Assembly (NCBI RefSeq): GCF_028687615.1
Contig: NZ_JAQTZU010000004.1
Location: forward strand, 109,606 to 173,605
DNA from: Methylovulum sp.
Lineage (GTDB): Bacteria; Pseudomonadota; Gammaproteobacteria; Methylococcales; Methylomonadaceae
DNA: 64,000 nucleotides
Direction: 5' to 3'
The notes beneath the pieces were generated by a model. It was not told the DNA's origin and ran no database searches. It saw only the letters and a list, made by a program, of their open reading frames with translations. The first letter of the stretch is position 1. The number at the start of each line of letters is the position of its first letter. Both the position numbers and the translations under genes were made by a program. Positions 33,771 to 41,651 of this stretch are shown here, in pieces.

Positions 33771-35159
33771 ATGAAAATACTGATTTTGGGTGCGGGCAGG
33801 ACAGGTGCATCAGTTGCCGAAGCCTTGGCTAGTGAAGCCAATGAAATTGTCGTCATTGATGTCAACTCCGTATTGCTTGACACCTTAAAAGAACGCCTGA
33901 ACATCACCACCATTTTCGGTAATGCCGCGCATCCGCATATTCTGGAACAAGCGGATGTCCGCAACACCGATCTGGTCATTGCCGTCACTGACCGCGATGA
34001 AACCAATATGTTGGCCTGTACCATCATCAACAAACTCTACAGCCGCCCAAAAACCATCGCCCGCATCCGTGCCATTGATTATCTGAAAAACCCGAAATTG
34101 TTCGGGCCAGAAGGCATCCCTATCGATATAGTCATCAGCCCCGAACAAAGCGTGATGGAATCCATCCGCAATCTCATCGAATTGCCTGGTGTGCTATATG
34201 TTTCAGATTTTGCAGGTGGCTTGGTGCGTTTATTTTCGGTGAAAGTGATGGCGGACGGCTTTTTAACCGGCAAACAAATTAAAACCCTGAAAGGCCGCTT
34301 GACCGAAGGCAAAATCCGCGTAGTGGCTATTTTCCGTGACGGTGTCGCACTACCCGTAAACGGCGAAGCGATGATGGCGGCCGATGACGAGGTGTTTTTC
34401 TTCGCCCCCCGACTGGAAGTGCGGCGTTTGCTGAAAGACTTAGGATGCCTAGAGAAGCCGCTTAAACGCATCATCATTGCCGGTGGCGGACATATCGGCA
34501 AACGTCTGGCGCAGGCACTGGAAAAAGACCATTATGTCAAAATCATCGAGCGTGATGGCAAACGCGCCAAAAAAATCGCCAATGATCTGGAACGCACGAT
34601 TGTGATACACGGTGATTGCGGCGATGAAACCCTGCTGCTGGAAGAGTCGATAGATAAAACGGATTTATTTTGTGCGATTACCGAAAGTGACGGTGAAAAC
34701 ATCATCTCCGCCTCGTTGGCAAAAGCCCACGGCGCCCGTAAAGCGATCTGCATACTCAACCATTTATGTTACAACAAATTATTGCCCGGCACCGGCATTG
34801 ACCTAGCGGTACTCCCTAACGTCGAAACTTTAGGCAGCATCCTCAAGCATGTTCGGTCTTGCGACATTGCACAAATCAGCCTGCTATGCAACGGCACCGC
34901 CGAAGCCATTGAAGCCGTTGCCCATAAAGGCAATGGGGAAAACTCAGTGGTCGGGCGCAAAGTGGATACCGTCAAACTGCCGGAAGGCGTGGTCTTAGGT
35001 GCGTTAATCCGCGATAACGAAGTCATTTCGATACACCATGACAGGGTTTTTGAAGAAGGCGACCATGTCGTGATGTTTACCCTGGATAAAAAACTGGTGC
35101 CCAGTATTGAAGAAAAATTCCGGTCACTGTCTTATCTCCATGACCGGAATCTCAATTGA
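33771..35159 (+). CDS. trkA: Trk potassium uptake regulatory protein TrkA
   Basis: The 462-residue cytosolic protein has two RCK modules, each with a Rossmann fold (GAGRTGASVAEAL at the start and GGGHIGKRLAQAL near 240) and a RCK-C tail. TrkA binds NAD(H) and ATP and gates the TrkH or TrkG channel. A TrkH gene is not in the window. Placing trkA after kup is unusual, since TrkA is not known to act on Kup. The ATG at 33771 has GAGAGG upstream. Confidence 0.93.
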   Translation: MKILILGAGRTGASVAEALASEANEIVVIDVNSVLLDTLKERLNITTIFGNAAHPHILEQADVRNTDLVIAVTDRDETNMLACTIINKLYSRPKTIARIRAIDYLKNPKLFGPEGIPIDIVISPEQSVMESIRNLIELPGVLYVSDFAGGLVRLFSVKVMADGFLTGKQIKTLKGRLTEGKIRVVAIFRDGVALPVNGEAMMAADDEVFFFAPRLEVRRLLKDLGCLEKPLKRIIIAGGGHIGKRLAQALEKDHYVKIIERDGKRAKKIANDLERTIVIHGDCGDETLLLEESIDKTDLFCAITESDGENIISASLAKAHGARKAICILNHLCYNKLLPGTGIDLAVLPNVETLGSILKHVRSCDIAQISLLCNGTAEAIEAVAHKGNGENSVVGRKVDTVKLPEGVVLGALIRDNEVISIHHDRVFEEGDHVVMFTLDKKLVPSIEEKFRSLSYLHDRNLN

Positions 35160-35390
35160 GCACCCCGCCATACCCATTGCGGATGCAAGTGCTTTTTTAG
35201 CAGATGCCAAACAAACTTATTCCTGCTTAAGGGCCAACGCTAAAAAAGTTTTCAGGTGTTTTAACTACCTAACAAGAGTACAAAAGCCACTGCATTCACA
35301 GCCATGTGCCCCCGAAAATCCTGGCGCACCTGTGAAAATCATCAAACTGCTAACCGACTTTGCCAAACAATCCACCCCCAAGGAGCCTTG

Positions 35391-36725
35391 ATGATGCAAG
35401 AGTCCTCAACCCGATATGGCGCTATCCCCACTTTGGATAGCCATCCCCCAGCCCCGGCAGCATCGGTTGCCCACTCGCCACCGTTAGACGAAAATGCCGT
35501 GCGCGGGACCTTGGACACCCTCTACCGCACCGAATCACGCCACGTCCTTGCTACGCTAATCAGGCTGCTCGGCGACTTCGATGTTGCCGAAGAGGCGTTG
35601 CACGATGCTTTCCGCGCGGCACTGGAACAATGGCCTAGTGCCGGCCTGCCTGCCAACCCACGCGCCTGGCTGGTTTCGGCCGGGCGTTTCAAAGCTATCG
35701 ACGGTATGCGCCGCCGTGCCCGCTTCGATATGCTGGAAGATGCCGATGCGCTGGCCGATCCCGTCAGTGAGCTTGCCGAACCTTGGGACGATGAGGGTGT
35801 CGAGGACGACCGCCTGCGCTTGATCTTCACCTGTTGCCATCCGGCACTGTCGCCGGACGCGCAAGTGGCGTTGACCTTGCGCGAGGTTTGCGGCCTGGCG
35901 ACCGAAGAGATTGCACGCGCCTTCCTGACTCCCTCGCCGACGCTGGCCCAGCGTATCGTCCGCGCCAAAGCCAAGATCCGCGCTGCCAGTATCCCTTATC
36001 AAGTGCCCACCCACGCCGACTTGCCGGATCGCTTGGAATCGGTGTTGCGCGTGGTTTATCTGGTGTTCAACGAAGGCTACTCCACCTCATCCGGTGCGTC
36101 GCTAACCCGGCACGAGCTGTCGGAAGAGGCAATCCGTTTGGGGCGGCTGCTGGTTGAATTGTTGCCTGAGCCGGAAGCGCAAGGCTTGTTGGCGTTGATG
36201 CTGTTGCACGAATCGCGCCGTGCCGCGCGGTGCTCAGCAACCGGCGAACTGGTCTTGCTGGACGCCCAGGACCGCTCGCTCTGGAACCGCGGGCAGATTG
36301 CCGAAGGTTCGGCGTTGGTGGAACAATCGTTAAAATCACGTCGGTTCGGCCCCTACACCTTGCAGGCCGCCATTGCCGCCGTGCATGCCAATGCCAGCAC
36401 TGCCGCCGCCACGGACTGGGCGCAAATCGCCGCTCTTTATGATTTATTGATGCAATCAGAGCCATCGCCGGTGATTGAACTGAACCGCGCCGTAGCCGTG
36501 GCGATGCGCGACGGCCCAACCGCCGGGCTTGCCCTCGTCGATGCTATTTTGGGGCGCGGCGACCTCACCGGTTACCACCTGTCGCACTCGGTGCGGGCGG
36601 ACTTGTGCCGACGGCTGGGTAAAACGGCGGAGGCCCAAGCCGCTTACCGACAGGCGCTCAGCCTCGTGCGGCAAGAACCCGAGCGGCGTTTTCTTGAGCG
36701 TCGGCTGCGTGAACTCACGGCCTAG
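35391..36725 (+). CDS. ECF42-type sigma factor with C-terminal TPR-like extension
   Basis: The 444-residue protein has sigma region 2 (RHVLATLIRLLGDFDVAEEALHDAF, then PRAWLVSAGRFKAIDGMRRR) and region 4 (ALTLREVCGLATEEIARAF), and a long C-terminal part of about 250 residues with TPR-like helices (QSEPSPVIELNRAVAVAMR, then LCRRLGKTAEAQAAYRQAL). This architecture is that of the ECF42 group, which has no anti-sigma factor and is thought to be controlled by its own C-terminal domain. ECF42 genes typically sit next to DGPF-protein genes, as here. AGGAG lies five bases before the ATG. Confidence 0.85.
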   Translation: MMQESSTRYGAIPTLDSHPPAPAASVAHSPPLDENAVRGTLDTLYRTESRHVLATLIRLLGDFDVAEEALHDAFRAALEQWPSAGLPANPRAWLVSAGRFKAIDGMRRRARFDMLEDADALADPVSELAEPWDDEGVEDDRLRLIFTCCHPALSPDAQVALTLREVCGLATEEIARAFLTPSPTLAQRIVRAKAKIRAASIPYQVPTHADLPDRLESVLRVVYLVFNEGYSTSSGASLTRHELSEEAIRLGRLLVELLPEPEAQGLLALMLLHESRRAARCSATGELVLLDAQDRSLWNRGQIAEGSALVEQSLKSRRFGPYTLQAAIAAVHANASTAAATDWAQIAALYDLLMQSEPSPVIELNRAVAVAMRDGPTAGLALVDAILGRGDLTGYHLSHSVRADLCRRLGKTAEAQAAYRQALSLVRQEPERRFLERRLRELTA

Positions 36726-36979
36726 AGGGGCTATCGGCAATTTGCAAAGTGCGTTGTACGGGCGGCAAACAAGCCGCTCGGCTGATGGGCGCTGATTGCT
36801 TGTGCCAGAATGTATAAACCCTTGTTCAAGGCATTGGCTGAATAGCCTGATACACGGTCTTCCAAACGCAATTTGCATCGCCTAACTATCCTGTCATGAC
36901 CGTCTTGAGCTTGATTAATCATAACCATTTGGTTGTTCGCCAGGCAATTTCGAAAAAATTTATCGCGTGTGGCACTTCA

Positions 36980-37007
36980 TGTCGAATTAACCATTCTCCA
37001 ATCGACT
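36980..37007 (+). promoter_or_regulatory. Candidate ECF42 promoter upstream of the first DGPF gene
   Basis: TGTCGA at 36980-36985 is followed after exactly 17 bases by CGACT at 37003-37007, 43 bases before the DGPF start. The same pair with the same spacing occurs at 37565-37592. TGTCGA and a CGAC-type -10 are the elements I recall reported for ECF42 promoters. The rest of 36726-37050 shows no convincing gene. Confidence 0.6.
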
Positions 37008-37050
37008 ATAAGGCGTAAATCCTTTTTCCTCACCCAACCGGAGATAAACC

Positions 37051-37431
37051 ATGAAATACCTATGCCTGATTTGCGCCGAAACTGTCATGGAACAGATGGG
37101 CGACGACGTTGCCGCACAACATTTTGAAGAATACGCGGAATTCACCAAAAACATCAGGGAAAACGGCCATTATCTGGGCTGTAACCGCTTGCTGCCGCCC
37201 AGCACCGCCGTTACGGTGCGGGTGCGGGGCGGCAAGGTCTCGACCACCGACGGGCCCTTCGCGGAAACCAAGGAACAGTTTGGCGGCTACTACCTGATCG
37301 AAGCCAGGGATTTGAACGAGGCGATCCAGATCGCCTCGCGCATACCCGGGGCAAAGCACGGCTGCGTCGAAGTGCGTCCAGTTGCCGATGACGAACAGAC
37401 GTTGCGGGCGCTCGGCTTTGTCGAAGCCTGA
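37051..37431 (+). CDS. DGPF-domain (YCII-like) protein 1
   Basis: The 126-residue protein has the motif TTDGPFAETKEQFGGYYLIEA (about 67-87) that names the DGPF group of YCII-like proteins, with a ferredoxin-like fold expected. In this family the conserved residues form a pocket whose ligand or reaction is unknown. It is the first target gene after the ECF42 gene and carries the ECF42-like promoter upstream. A second copy is at 39075-39431. Confidence 0.85.
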   Translation: MKYLCLICAETVMEQMGDDVAAQHFEEYAEFTKNIRENGHYLGCNRLLPPSTAVTVRVRGGKVSTTDGPFAETKEQFGGYYLIEARDLNEAIQIASRIPGAKHGCVEVRPVADDEQTLRALGFVEA

Positions 37432-37481
37432 TATCCGGTGTTGGCAAGAGGTGACGTTAAAAATCCACCCGCCCAAACACT

Positions 37482-37520
37482 ACTGACAACACGTTGTCAG
37501 GAAGACTGCCTTACCATAGC
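37482..37520. promoter_or_regulatory. 39-bp repeated operator-like box, copy 1
   Basis: The box contains CTGACAAC-AC-GTTGTCAG, an 8-bp perfect palindrome, followed by GGA and a conserved tail ending TACCATAGC. The same 39 bases, with 33 identities, occur at 40343-40381. It lies between the first DGPF gene and the PhnB-like gene. A DNA-binding protein such as the WYL regulator at 40836 is a plausible ligand. Confidence 0.6.
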
Positions 37521-37564
37521 AACTAACCAACATTTGCCGCCCGCAAATAAAAAATCCGGCGGCA

Positions 37565-37592
37565 TGTCGATTCAGGCAGCCGCCATTCGACC
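37565..37592 (+). promoter_or_regulatory. Candidate ECF42 promoter upstream of the PhnB-like gene
   Basis: TGTCGA at 37565-37570 and CGACC at 37588-37592 are separated by 17 bases, as at 36980-37007. The PhnB-like start is 52 bases downstream. Two sites with identical spacing beside an ECF42 gene support a shared regulon. Confidence 0.6.
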
Positions 37593-37644
37593 AAGAGTGC
37601 AAGCACCGTTTTACATCCACTTAACTTTAAACAGGAGCACCATC

Positions 37645-38130
37645 ATGACCACAACCATCAACCCCATCCCAGACGGTTTCCACACCTTAACCCCTTACCT
37701 GGTCGTCCAAGGCGCTGCTGATGCGCTGGAATTCTATAAAAAAGCCTTCGATGCCGCCGAACTGTTCCGTCTTGACGCGCCCGGCGGAAAAATAGCCCAC
37801 GCCGAATTCAAGATGGGTGACTCGATCTTCATGCTTGCGGACGAAAATCCGCAGTGCGCCGAAATTTCGCCGAAAACCCTGGGCGGCACCCCGGTCAAAC
37901 TGCATCTCTATGTCACCGATACCGACGCCGTTTTTGCCGCCGCCATCAAAGCCGGGGCCACGGAAACCATGCCGCCCACCGATCAATTCTGGGGCGACCG
38001 CATGGGTGCGGTGAGCGACCCGTTCGGCCATCATTGGTTGATCGCCACGCATATCGAAGACATCGATCCAAACGAGCTTCAAGGCCGGATGGAAGCTTTC
38101 TTCGCGGCGCAGGCAAGTTGCGCCGAATAA
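37645..38130 (+). CDS. VOC-family protein, PhnB-like, 1
   Basis: The 161-residue protein follows the PhnB pattern of the vicinal-oxygen-chelate fold: TLTPYLVVQGAADALEFYKKAF at the start, then DPFGHHWLIATHIED near the end. Such proteins bind metals and act as glyoxalase- or dioxygenase-like enzymes, but the reaction of this group is unknown. AGGAG lies just before the ATG at 37645. The frame opens earlier, but the start is set by the motif. Confidence 0.8.
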   Translation: MTTTINPIPDGFHTLTPYLVVQGAADALEFYKKAFDAAELFRLDAPGGKIAHAEFKMGDSIFMLADENPQCAEISPKTLGGTPVKLHLYVTDTDAVFAAAIKAGATETMPPTDQFWGDRMGAVSDPFGHHWLIATHIEDIDPNELQGRMEAFFAAQASCAE

Positions 38131-38242
38131 CCAAATTTGAGCGCATCCCGCCCAATCACGGACGGCGGGCGTTTTTGCACAGGCTGGACTATCGCCAACA
38201 TTTTTTGTTAGTTTTATATCAACCAAACTATTAGGAGAAATT

Positions 38243-38635
38243 ATGGATAAGCAATGCCAAGTTCACGGTGCGTTTAGCTGGTGCGAACTGCTGACCACCG
38301 ACACCGAATCCGCCAAGCACTTTTATGGCAAGCTCTTCAACTGGACGCTGGAACCCGCGCCCATCACCGGCCTGGACTATACCTTGGTGAAATCCGGCGG
38401 CGAAAAAATGGGCGGCATGATGGCGATACCACCCGCAGTTGAGGGGGAGCCGCCCTGTTGGGGCGTGTATGTCACCGTGGACGATGTGGAAGCCACCGCC
38501 AAACTGGCCGTGGAGATGGGCGGCAAGGTGCTGATGCCCCCGCATGACATCCCCGAAGTCGGGCGTTTCAGCGTGTTGCAAGACCCACAAGGTGCGGTGA
38601 TCAGCGTCATCACTTATTTGCCCAAAACCGCTTGA
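38243..38635 (+). CDS. VOC-family protein 2
   Basis: The 130-residue protein has the start FSWCELLTTDTESAKHFYGKLFNW, the middle GVYVTVDDVEATAKLAVEMGG and the end FSVLQDPQGAVISVITY, all typical of glyoxalase-fold proteins with two betaalphabetabetabeta modules. The metal-ligand positions are not obvious in this short form. It is likely cotranscribed with the gene at 38645, nine bases away. Confidence 0.8.
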   Translation: MDKQCQVHGAFSWCELLTTDTESAKHFYGKLFNWTLEPAPITGLDYTLVKSGGEKMGGMMAIPPAVEGEPPCWGVYVTVDDVEATAKLAVEMGGKVLMPPHDIPEVGRFSVLQDPQGAVISVITYLPKTA

Positions 38636-38644
38636 GGAACCGCC

Positions 38645-39052
38645 ATGCCTAAACAAATTTTCGTGAATCTGCCGGTAAAAGACCTTAACCAAGCCAAGGA
38701 GTTTTTTAGCCAACTCGGTTTTGCCTTCAACCCGCAATTTACCAACGAGACCGCCGCCTGCATGGTCGTCAGCGATGACATTTTCGTCATGCTGTTGACC
38801 GAGGAGTTTTTCCAAACGTTCACGCCCAAAACCCTTTGCGATGCGACGACCAGCACGGAAGTGCTGATGTGCTTATCTTCGGAAAGCCGGGAACAAGTCG
38901 ATGACATGGTGCGTAAGGCTGTTGCCGCTGGCGGCAGTATTTATAACGAACCGCAAGACCACGGATTTATGTATGGGCATGGCTTTCAGGATTTGGACAG
39001 CCATATCTGGGAATTTTTCCACATGGGGCCAGATGCGGCCTGCCAAGGCTGA
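38645..39052 (+). CDS. VOC-family protein 3
   Basis: The 135-residue protein begins IFVNLPVKDLNQAKEFFSQLGF and ends FQDLDSHIWEFFHM, the pattern of the glyoxalase/extradiol group annotated as lactoylglutathione lyase-like. Its Glu near the C-terminus in the WEF motif would be a metal ligand. It follows VOC protein 2 by nine bases. Confidence 0.8.
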   Translation: MPKQIFVNLPVKDLNQAKEFFSQLGFAFNPQFTNETAACMVVSDDIFVMLLTEEFFQTFTPKTLCDATTSTEVLMCLSSESREQVDDMVRKAVAAGGSIYNEPQDHGFMYGHGFQDLDSHIWEFFHMGPDAACQG

Positions 39053-39074
39053 CAACGCAAGCGCGGAGCTACCG

Positions 39075-39431
39075 ATGAAATACCTATTGCTGATTTATTT
39101 TGATGAAAAAACCTTAAGCGAAACCGACCGGGAGAGCTGTTATGCGGAATCCACCCAACTTACGAATCAACTCAAAGCGAAGGGTCAGTTTCTGGCAGCC
39201 AGCCCGTTACAATCCACTGCGATGGCGACCAGCGTCCGGGTACGCGAAGGCAAACGCTTCGTCACCGACGGCCCGTTTGCGGAGACCCGCGAACAACTGG
39301 GCGGTTATTACCTGATTGACGCCAAGGATCTTGATGAAGCCATCGGTATCGCCGCGAAGATTCCGATGGCGTGCAAGGGCGTGGTTGAAGTCAGGCCAGT
39401 GATTGAGTTGCCGGGCTTGCCGGTTGATTGA
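39075..39431 (+). CDS. DGPF-domain (YCII-like) protein 2
   Basis: The 118-residue protein has VTDGPFAETREQLGGYYLID, the DGPF motif, and starts MKYLLLIYFDEKTLS. It is a paralogue of the gene at 37051-37431, with a shared start MKYL. It follows VOC protein 3 by 22 bases. The reading frame extends upstream, but the conserved start is at 39075. Confidence 0.85.
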   Translation: MKYLLLIYFDEKTLSETDRESCYAESTQLTNQLKAKGQFLAASPLQSTAMATSVRVREGKRFVTDGPFAETREQLGGYYLIDAKDLDEAIGIAAKIPMACKGVVEVRPVIELPGLPVD

Positions 39432-39440
39432 CCATGAATA

Positions 39441-39588
39441 TATACTTCAAACGGTCAAGTTTTCGGTTTTTAGTGGGATATTGCAAGTTGGGGGCGCGCG
39501 TACCCTGGGGCATAGAGGCATCCTGCCCGCCAGTTGCGGTCAAGAGACCTGCGCTCCAAAAACCGCAAACCTGACCGTTCAGAGTATA
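39441..39588. mobile_element. Full copy of MITE family T
   Basis: The element starts TATACTTCAAACGGTCAAG and ends with the inverted version (CTGACCGTTCAGAGTATA). Between them lie GCATCCTGCCCGCC and TTGCGGTCAAGAGACCT, shared with the copies at 46775 and 48464. It is about 148 bp and non-coding. It separates the second DGPF gene from the PhnB-like gene 2. Confidence 0.7.
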
Positions 39589-39730
39589 GACTGAAATGGA
39601 TGATGAAAACCGAACCGCAGAAAGAACACGCATGTCAACTTGCCGAGTTGGTTGCGGGCTTGTGGCCTAGACACGCGACAACCCAGCCGGATCAGGCATT
39701 ACCTTTAACATTATGCAGGAGTAAACCACC

Positions 39731-40201
39731 ATGCAAAAAATCACGCCATTTTTGTGGTTCAATGATCAAGCCGAAGAGGCGATGAACTTTTACCTGTCTA
39801 TTTTTAAGAACTCGAAAGTCTTGAGTGTCAACCGTTATGGTGATGGCGGGCCGGGATCGAAGGGCACGGTGATGACGGCCAATTTCGAGCTGGACGGGCA
39901 AGTGTTCACCGCGCTCAACGGTGGCCCGCTGTACCAGTTCTCGCCCGCCATTTCGTTTGTCGTGCACTGCGAAACGCAAGCGGAGGTGGACGGATATTGG
40001 GCAAAACTTTCTGAAGGTGGGAAGGAAAACCAATGCGCCTGGCTGGACGACAAATTTGGCGTGTCCTGGCAGATTGTGCCTAATGTCCTGATTGAATTAT
40101 TGGGCGACCCCGATCCGGTAAAAGCGGGAAGAGTCATGCAGGCCATGCTGCAAATGACCAAAATCGACATCGAAAAGTTGAAGCAAGCCTATGAACAATG
40201 A
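39731..40201 (+). CDS. VOC-family protein, PhnB-like, 4 (3-demethylubiquinone methyltransferase-like annotation group)
   Basis: The 156-residue protein begins ITPFLWFNDQAEEAMNFYLSIF and has GKENQCAWLDDKFGVSWQIVP near residue 105, the pattern of the group often mislabelled as a 3-demethylubiquinone methyltransferase. The fold is VOC. The C-terminal helix ends LKQAYEQ. It is the only VOC gene here directly after a MITE. Function is unknown. Confidence 0.8.
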   Translation: MQKITPFLWFNDQAEEAMNFYLSIFKNSKVLSVNRYGDGGPGSKGTVMTANFELDGQVFTALNGGPLYQFSPAISFVVHCETQAEVDGYWAKLSEGGKENQCAWLDDKFGVSWQIVPNVLIELLGDPDPVKAGRVMQAMLQMTKIDIEKLKQAYEQ

Positions 40202-40238
40202 TAAAAAGTTGCAGGATTGTTTTAATCAGGAGGAAACC

Positions 40239-40274
40239 ATGAAATATCTGTTCCACGCCCGAAAAGAAATCTGA
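40239..40274 (+). pseudogene. Remnant of a third DGPF gene or leader peptide (11 codons)
   Basis: AGGAGG precedes an ATG that begins MKYLFHARKEI and then a stop at 40272. The first four residues match both DGPF proteins (MKYL). The strong ribosome-binding site before an 11-codon frame suggests a truncated DGPF gene, although a leader peptide cannot be excluded. Confidence 0.4.
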
Positions 40275-40342
40275 TATGGGCACTTTACAGATTGGCTGGA
40301 CTTGAACAGAAATCGCTAAAAATCGTCAGCGTTATAAACATT

Positions 40343-40381
40343 ACTGACACCACGCTGTCAGGAGGGCTGTCATACCATAGC
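40343..40381. promoter_or_regulatory. 39-bp repeated operator-like box, copy 2
   Basis: The palindrome CTGACACCACGCTGTCAG is followed by GGAGGGCTG and ends TACCATAGC. Copy 1 is at 37482-37520. It lies 34 bases before the VOC gene at 40415. Confidence 0.6.
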
Positions 40382-40414
40382 CGCTCGTCAACACTTAATG
40401 CACGGAGATAAAAA

Positions 40415-40786
40415 ATGAACAATGTAGCAAGCTGGTTTGAAATTCCGGTAACCGATATGCAGCGGGCCAAAAACTTTTACCAAAACCTGTTGGAAACAAC
40501 TTTTAAAGATGAGGAAATGGATGCTTATCAACTGGCGATTTTCGCGGGCGAGGAAGGGGCGGTCAGCGGTATGCTGGTGCTGGGCGAACATTACCAGCCC
40601 AGCCAAACCGGTGCTGTCGTTTACTTTAACGGCGGCGAAGACTTAAGCGCACCGCTGGATCGGGCCGTCCAGAACGGCGGTAGCGTCCTCCTGCCCAAAA
40701 CGCCGATCCATGACGGCGACTGCGGTTACTTCGCGCTGTTTTTGGATAGCGAAGGCAACCGCGTTGGTTTATATTCACCGTCTTAA
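40415..40786 (+). CDS. VOC-family protein 5
   Basis: The 123-residue protein begins WFEIPVTDMQRAKNFYQNLL and ends YFALFLDSEGNRVGLYSPS, the pattern of small glyoxalase-like proteins. The box at 40343-40381 lies directly upstream. The WYL regulator follows on the same strand, so cotranscription is possible. Confidence 0.8.
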   Translation: MNNVASWFEIPVTDMQRAKNFYQNLLETTFKDEEMDAYQLAIFAGEEGAVSGMLVLGEHYQPSQTGAVVYFNGGEDLSAPLDRAVQNGGSVLLPKTPIHDGDCGYFALFLDSEGNRVGLYSPS

Positions 40787-40835
40787 CCCTCCTTGAGTTT
40801 TAGGCGGCCAATACCTTGGCCGCCTTTCCAAAACG

Positions 40836-41516
40836 ATGCGCCGCGCTGACCGTCTTTTTCAAATTGTCCAAATATTGCGCAACAAACGCTTGGTCACCGC
40901 CAAAGCGCTTGCCGAGCGTCTGGAAGTGTCCGAACGGACTATTTATCGGGATATTCAGGATCTTAGCCTGTCCGGCGTTCCGGTTGAAGGTGAAGCCGGA
41001 GTCGGTTATCGGTTGCTGCATACCATCGACATTCCCCCGATCATGTTTACCTCGGACGAAATCGAGGCATTGGTCGTCGGCGCGCGGATGGTCAAAACCT
41101 GGGCAGGGACCGAGCTGGGTTACTCGGCGCAATCGGCGCTGGACAAAATTACCGCAGTGGTTCCGGCCGGGTTGCGGCATAAGACCGAAGACAGCAAACT
41201 GTTTTCATTACGCTTCAACCAGCGCCAGGATATTGATATTCATCTGGATATTTGCCGCAAAGCCATCGACAGCAAACGCCTGTTACAGATGGGCTATTGC
41301 CGTGCTGACGGCGAACAAAGCCTGCGTCGTATCCGCCCGTTGGGCCTTTATTTTTGGGGAAACGTCTGGACTTTGGTCGGCTGGTGCGAACTGCGTGACG
41401 ATTTCCGTAATTTCCGACTTGATCGGATTCAAAGCATCCAGCTGGAAAATGGGACATTTACAGACAGTGAAGGCCAAAGCTTGCAGGATTTTATCAAGCG
41501 GATGACCTGTATGTGA
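40836..41516 (+). CDS. YafY-type WYL-domain transcriptional regulator
   Basis: The 226-residue protein has a helix-turn-helix (ADRLFQIVQILRNKRLVTAKALAERLEVSERTIYRDIQDLS) and a C-terminal WYL domain (RRIRPLGLYFWGNVWTLVGWCELRDDFRNFRLDRI). Members sense small ligands or nucleotides and regulate adjacent genes. It is the likely partner for the palindromic box at 37482 and 40343. It lies 49 bases after the VOC gene. A perfect 25-bp hairpin at 41564-41619 follows. Confidence 0.85.
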   Translation: MRRADRLFQIVQILRNKRLVTAKALAERLEVSERTIYRDIQDLSLSGVPVEGEAGVGYRLLHTIDIPPIMFTSDEIEALVVGARMVKTWAGTELGYSAQSALDKITAVVPAGLRHKTEDSKLFSLRFNQRQDIDIHLDICRKAIDSKRLLQMGYCRADGEQSLRRIRPLGLYFWGNVWTLVGWCELRDDFRNFRLDRIQSIQLENGTFTDSEGQSLQDFIKRMTCM

Positions 41517-41563
41517 TGCGGATCACACACGATTTTATTTTCCGAGCTGCCAGTTCAAAATTG

Positions 41564-41619
41564 GGTAATGGCGGAACAAGAGTACAAACCTAAATTTGTA
41601 CTCTTGTTCCGCCATTACC
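41564..41619. terminator. Perfect 25-bp hairpin between convergent genes
   Basis: GGTAATGGCGGAACAAGAG and its continuation AGTACAAA pair perfectly with the reverse complement around the loop CCTAAA. It lies between the WYL gene and the convergent cytochrome c gene, so it may stop transcription from both sides. The GAGTACAAACCTA core matches the ends of the element at 4592-4820. Confidence 0.7.
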
Positions 41620-41651
41620 TGCTGAAAATTTATTCTAAACTACGAAAGATC

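Noticed and set aside
36731..36928. 65-codon minus-strand frame between the ECF42 gene and the first DGPF gene
   Set aside because: No motif, ribosome-binding site or partner was found; it may be part of an older repeat but cannot be supported as a gene.
39731..40201. 3-demethylubiquinone methyltransferase function
   Set aside because: The sequence has the VOC fold with no SAM-binding motif; the name is a known database mislabel for this group.
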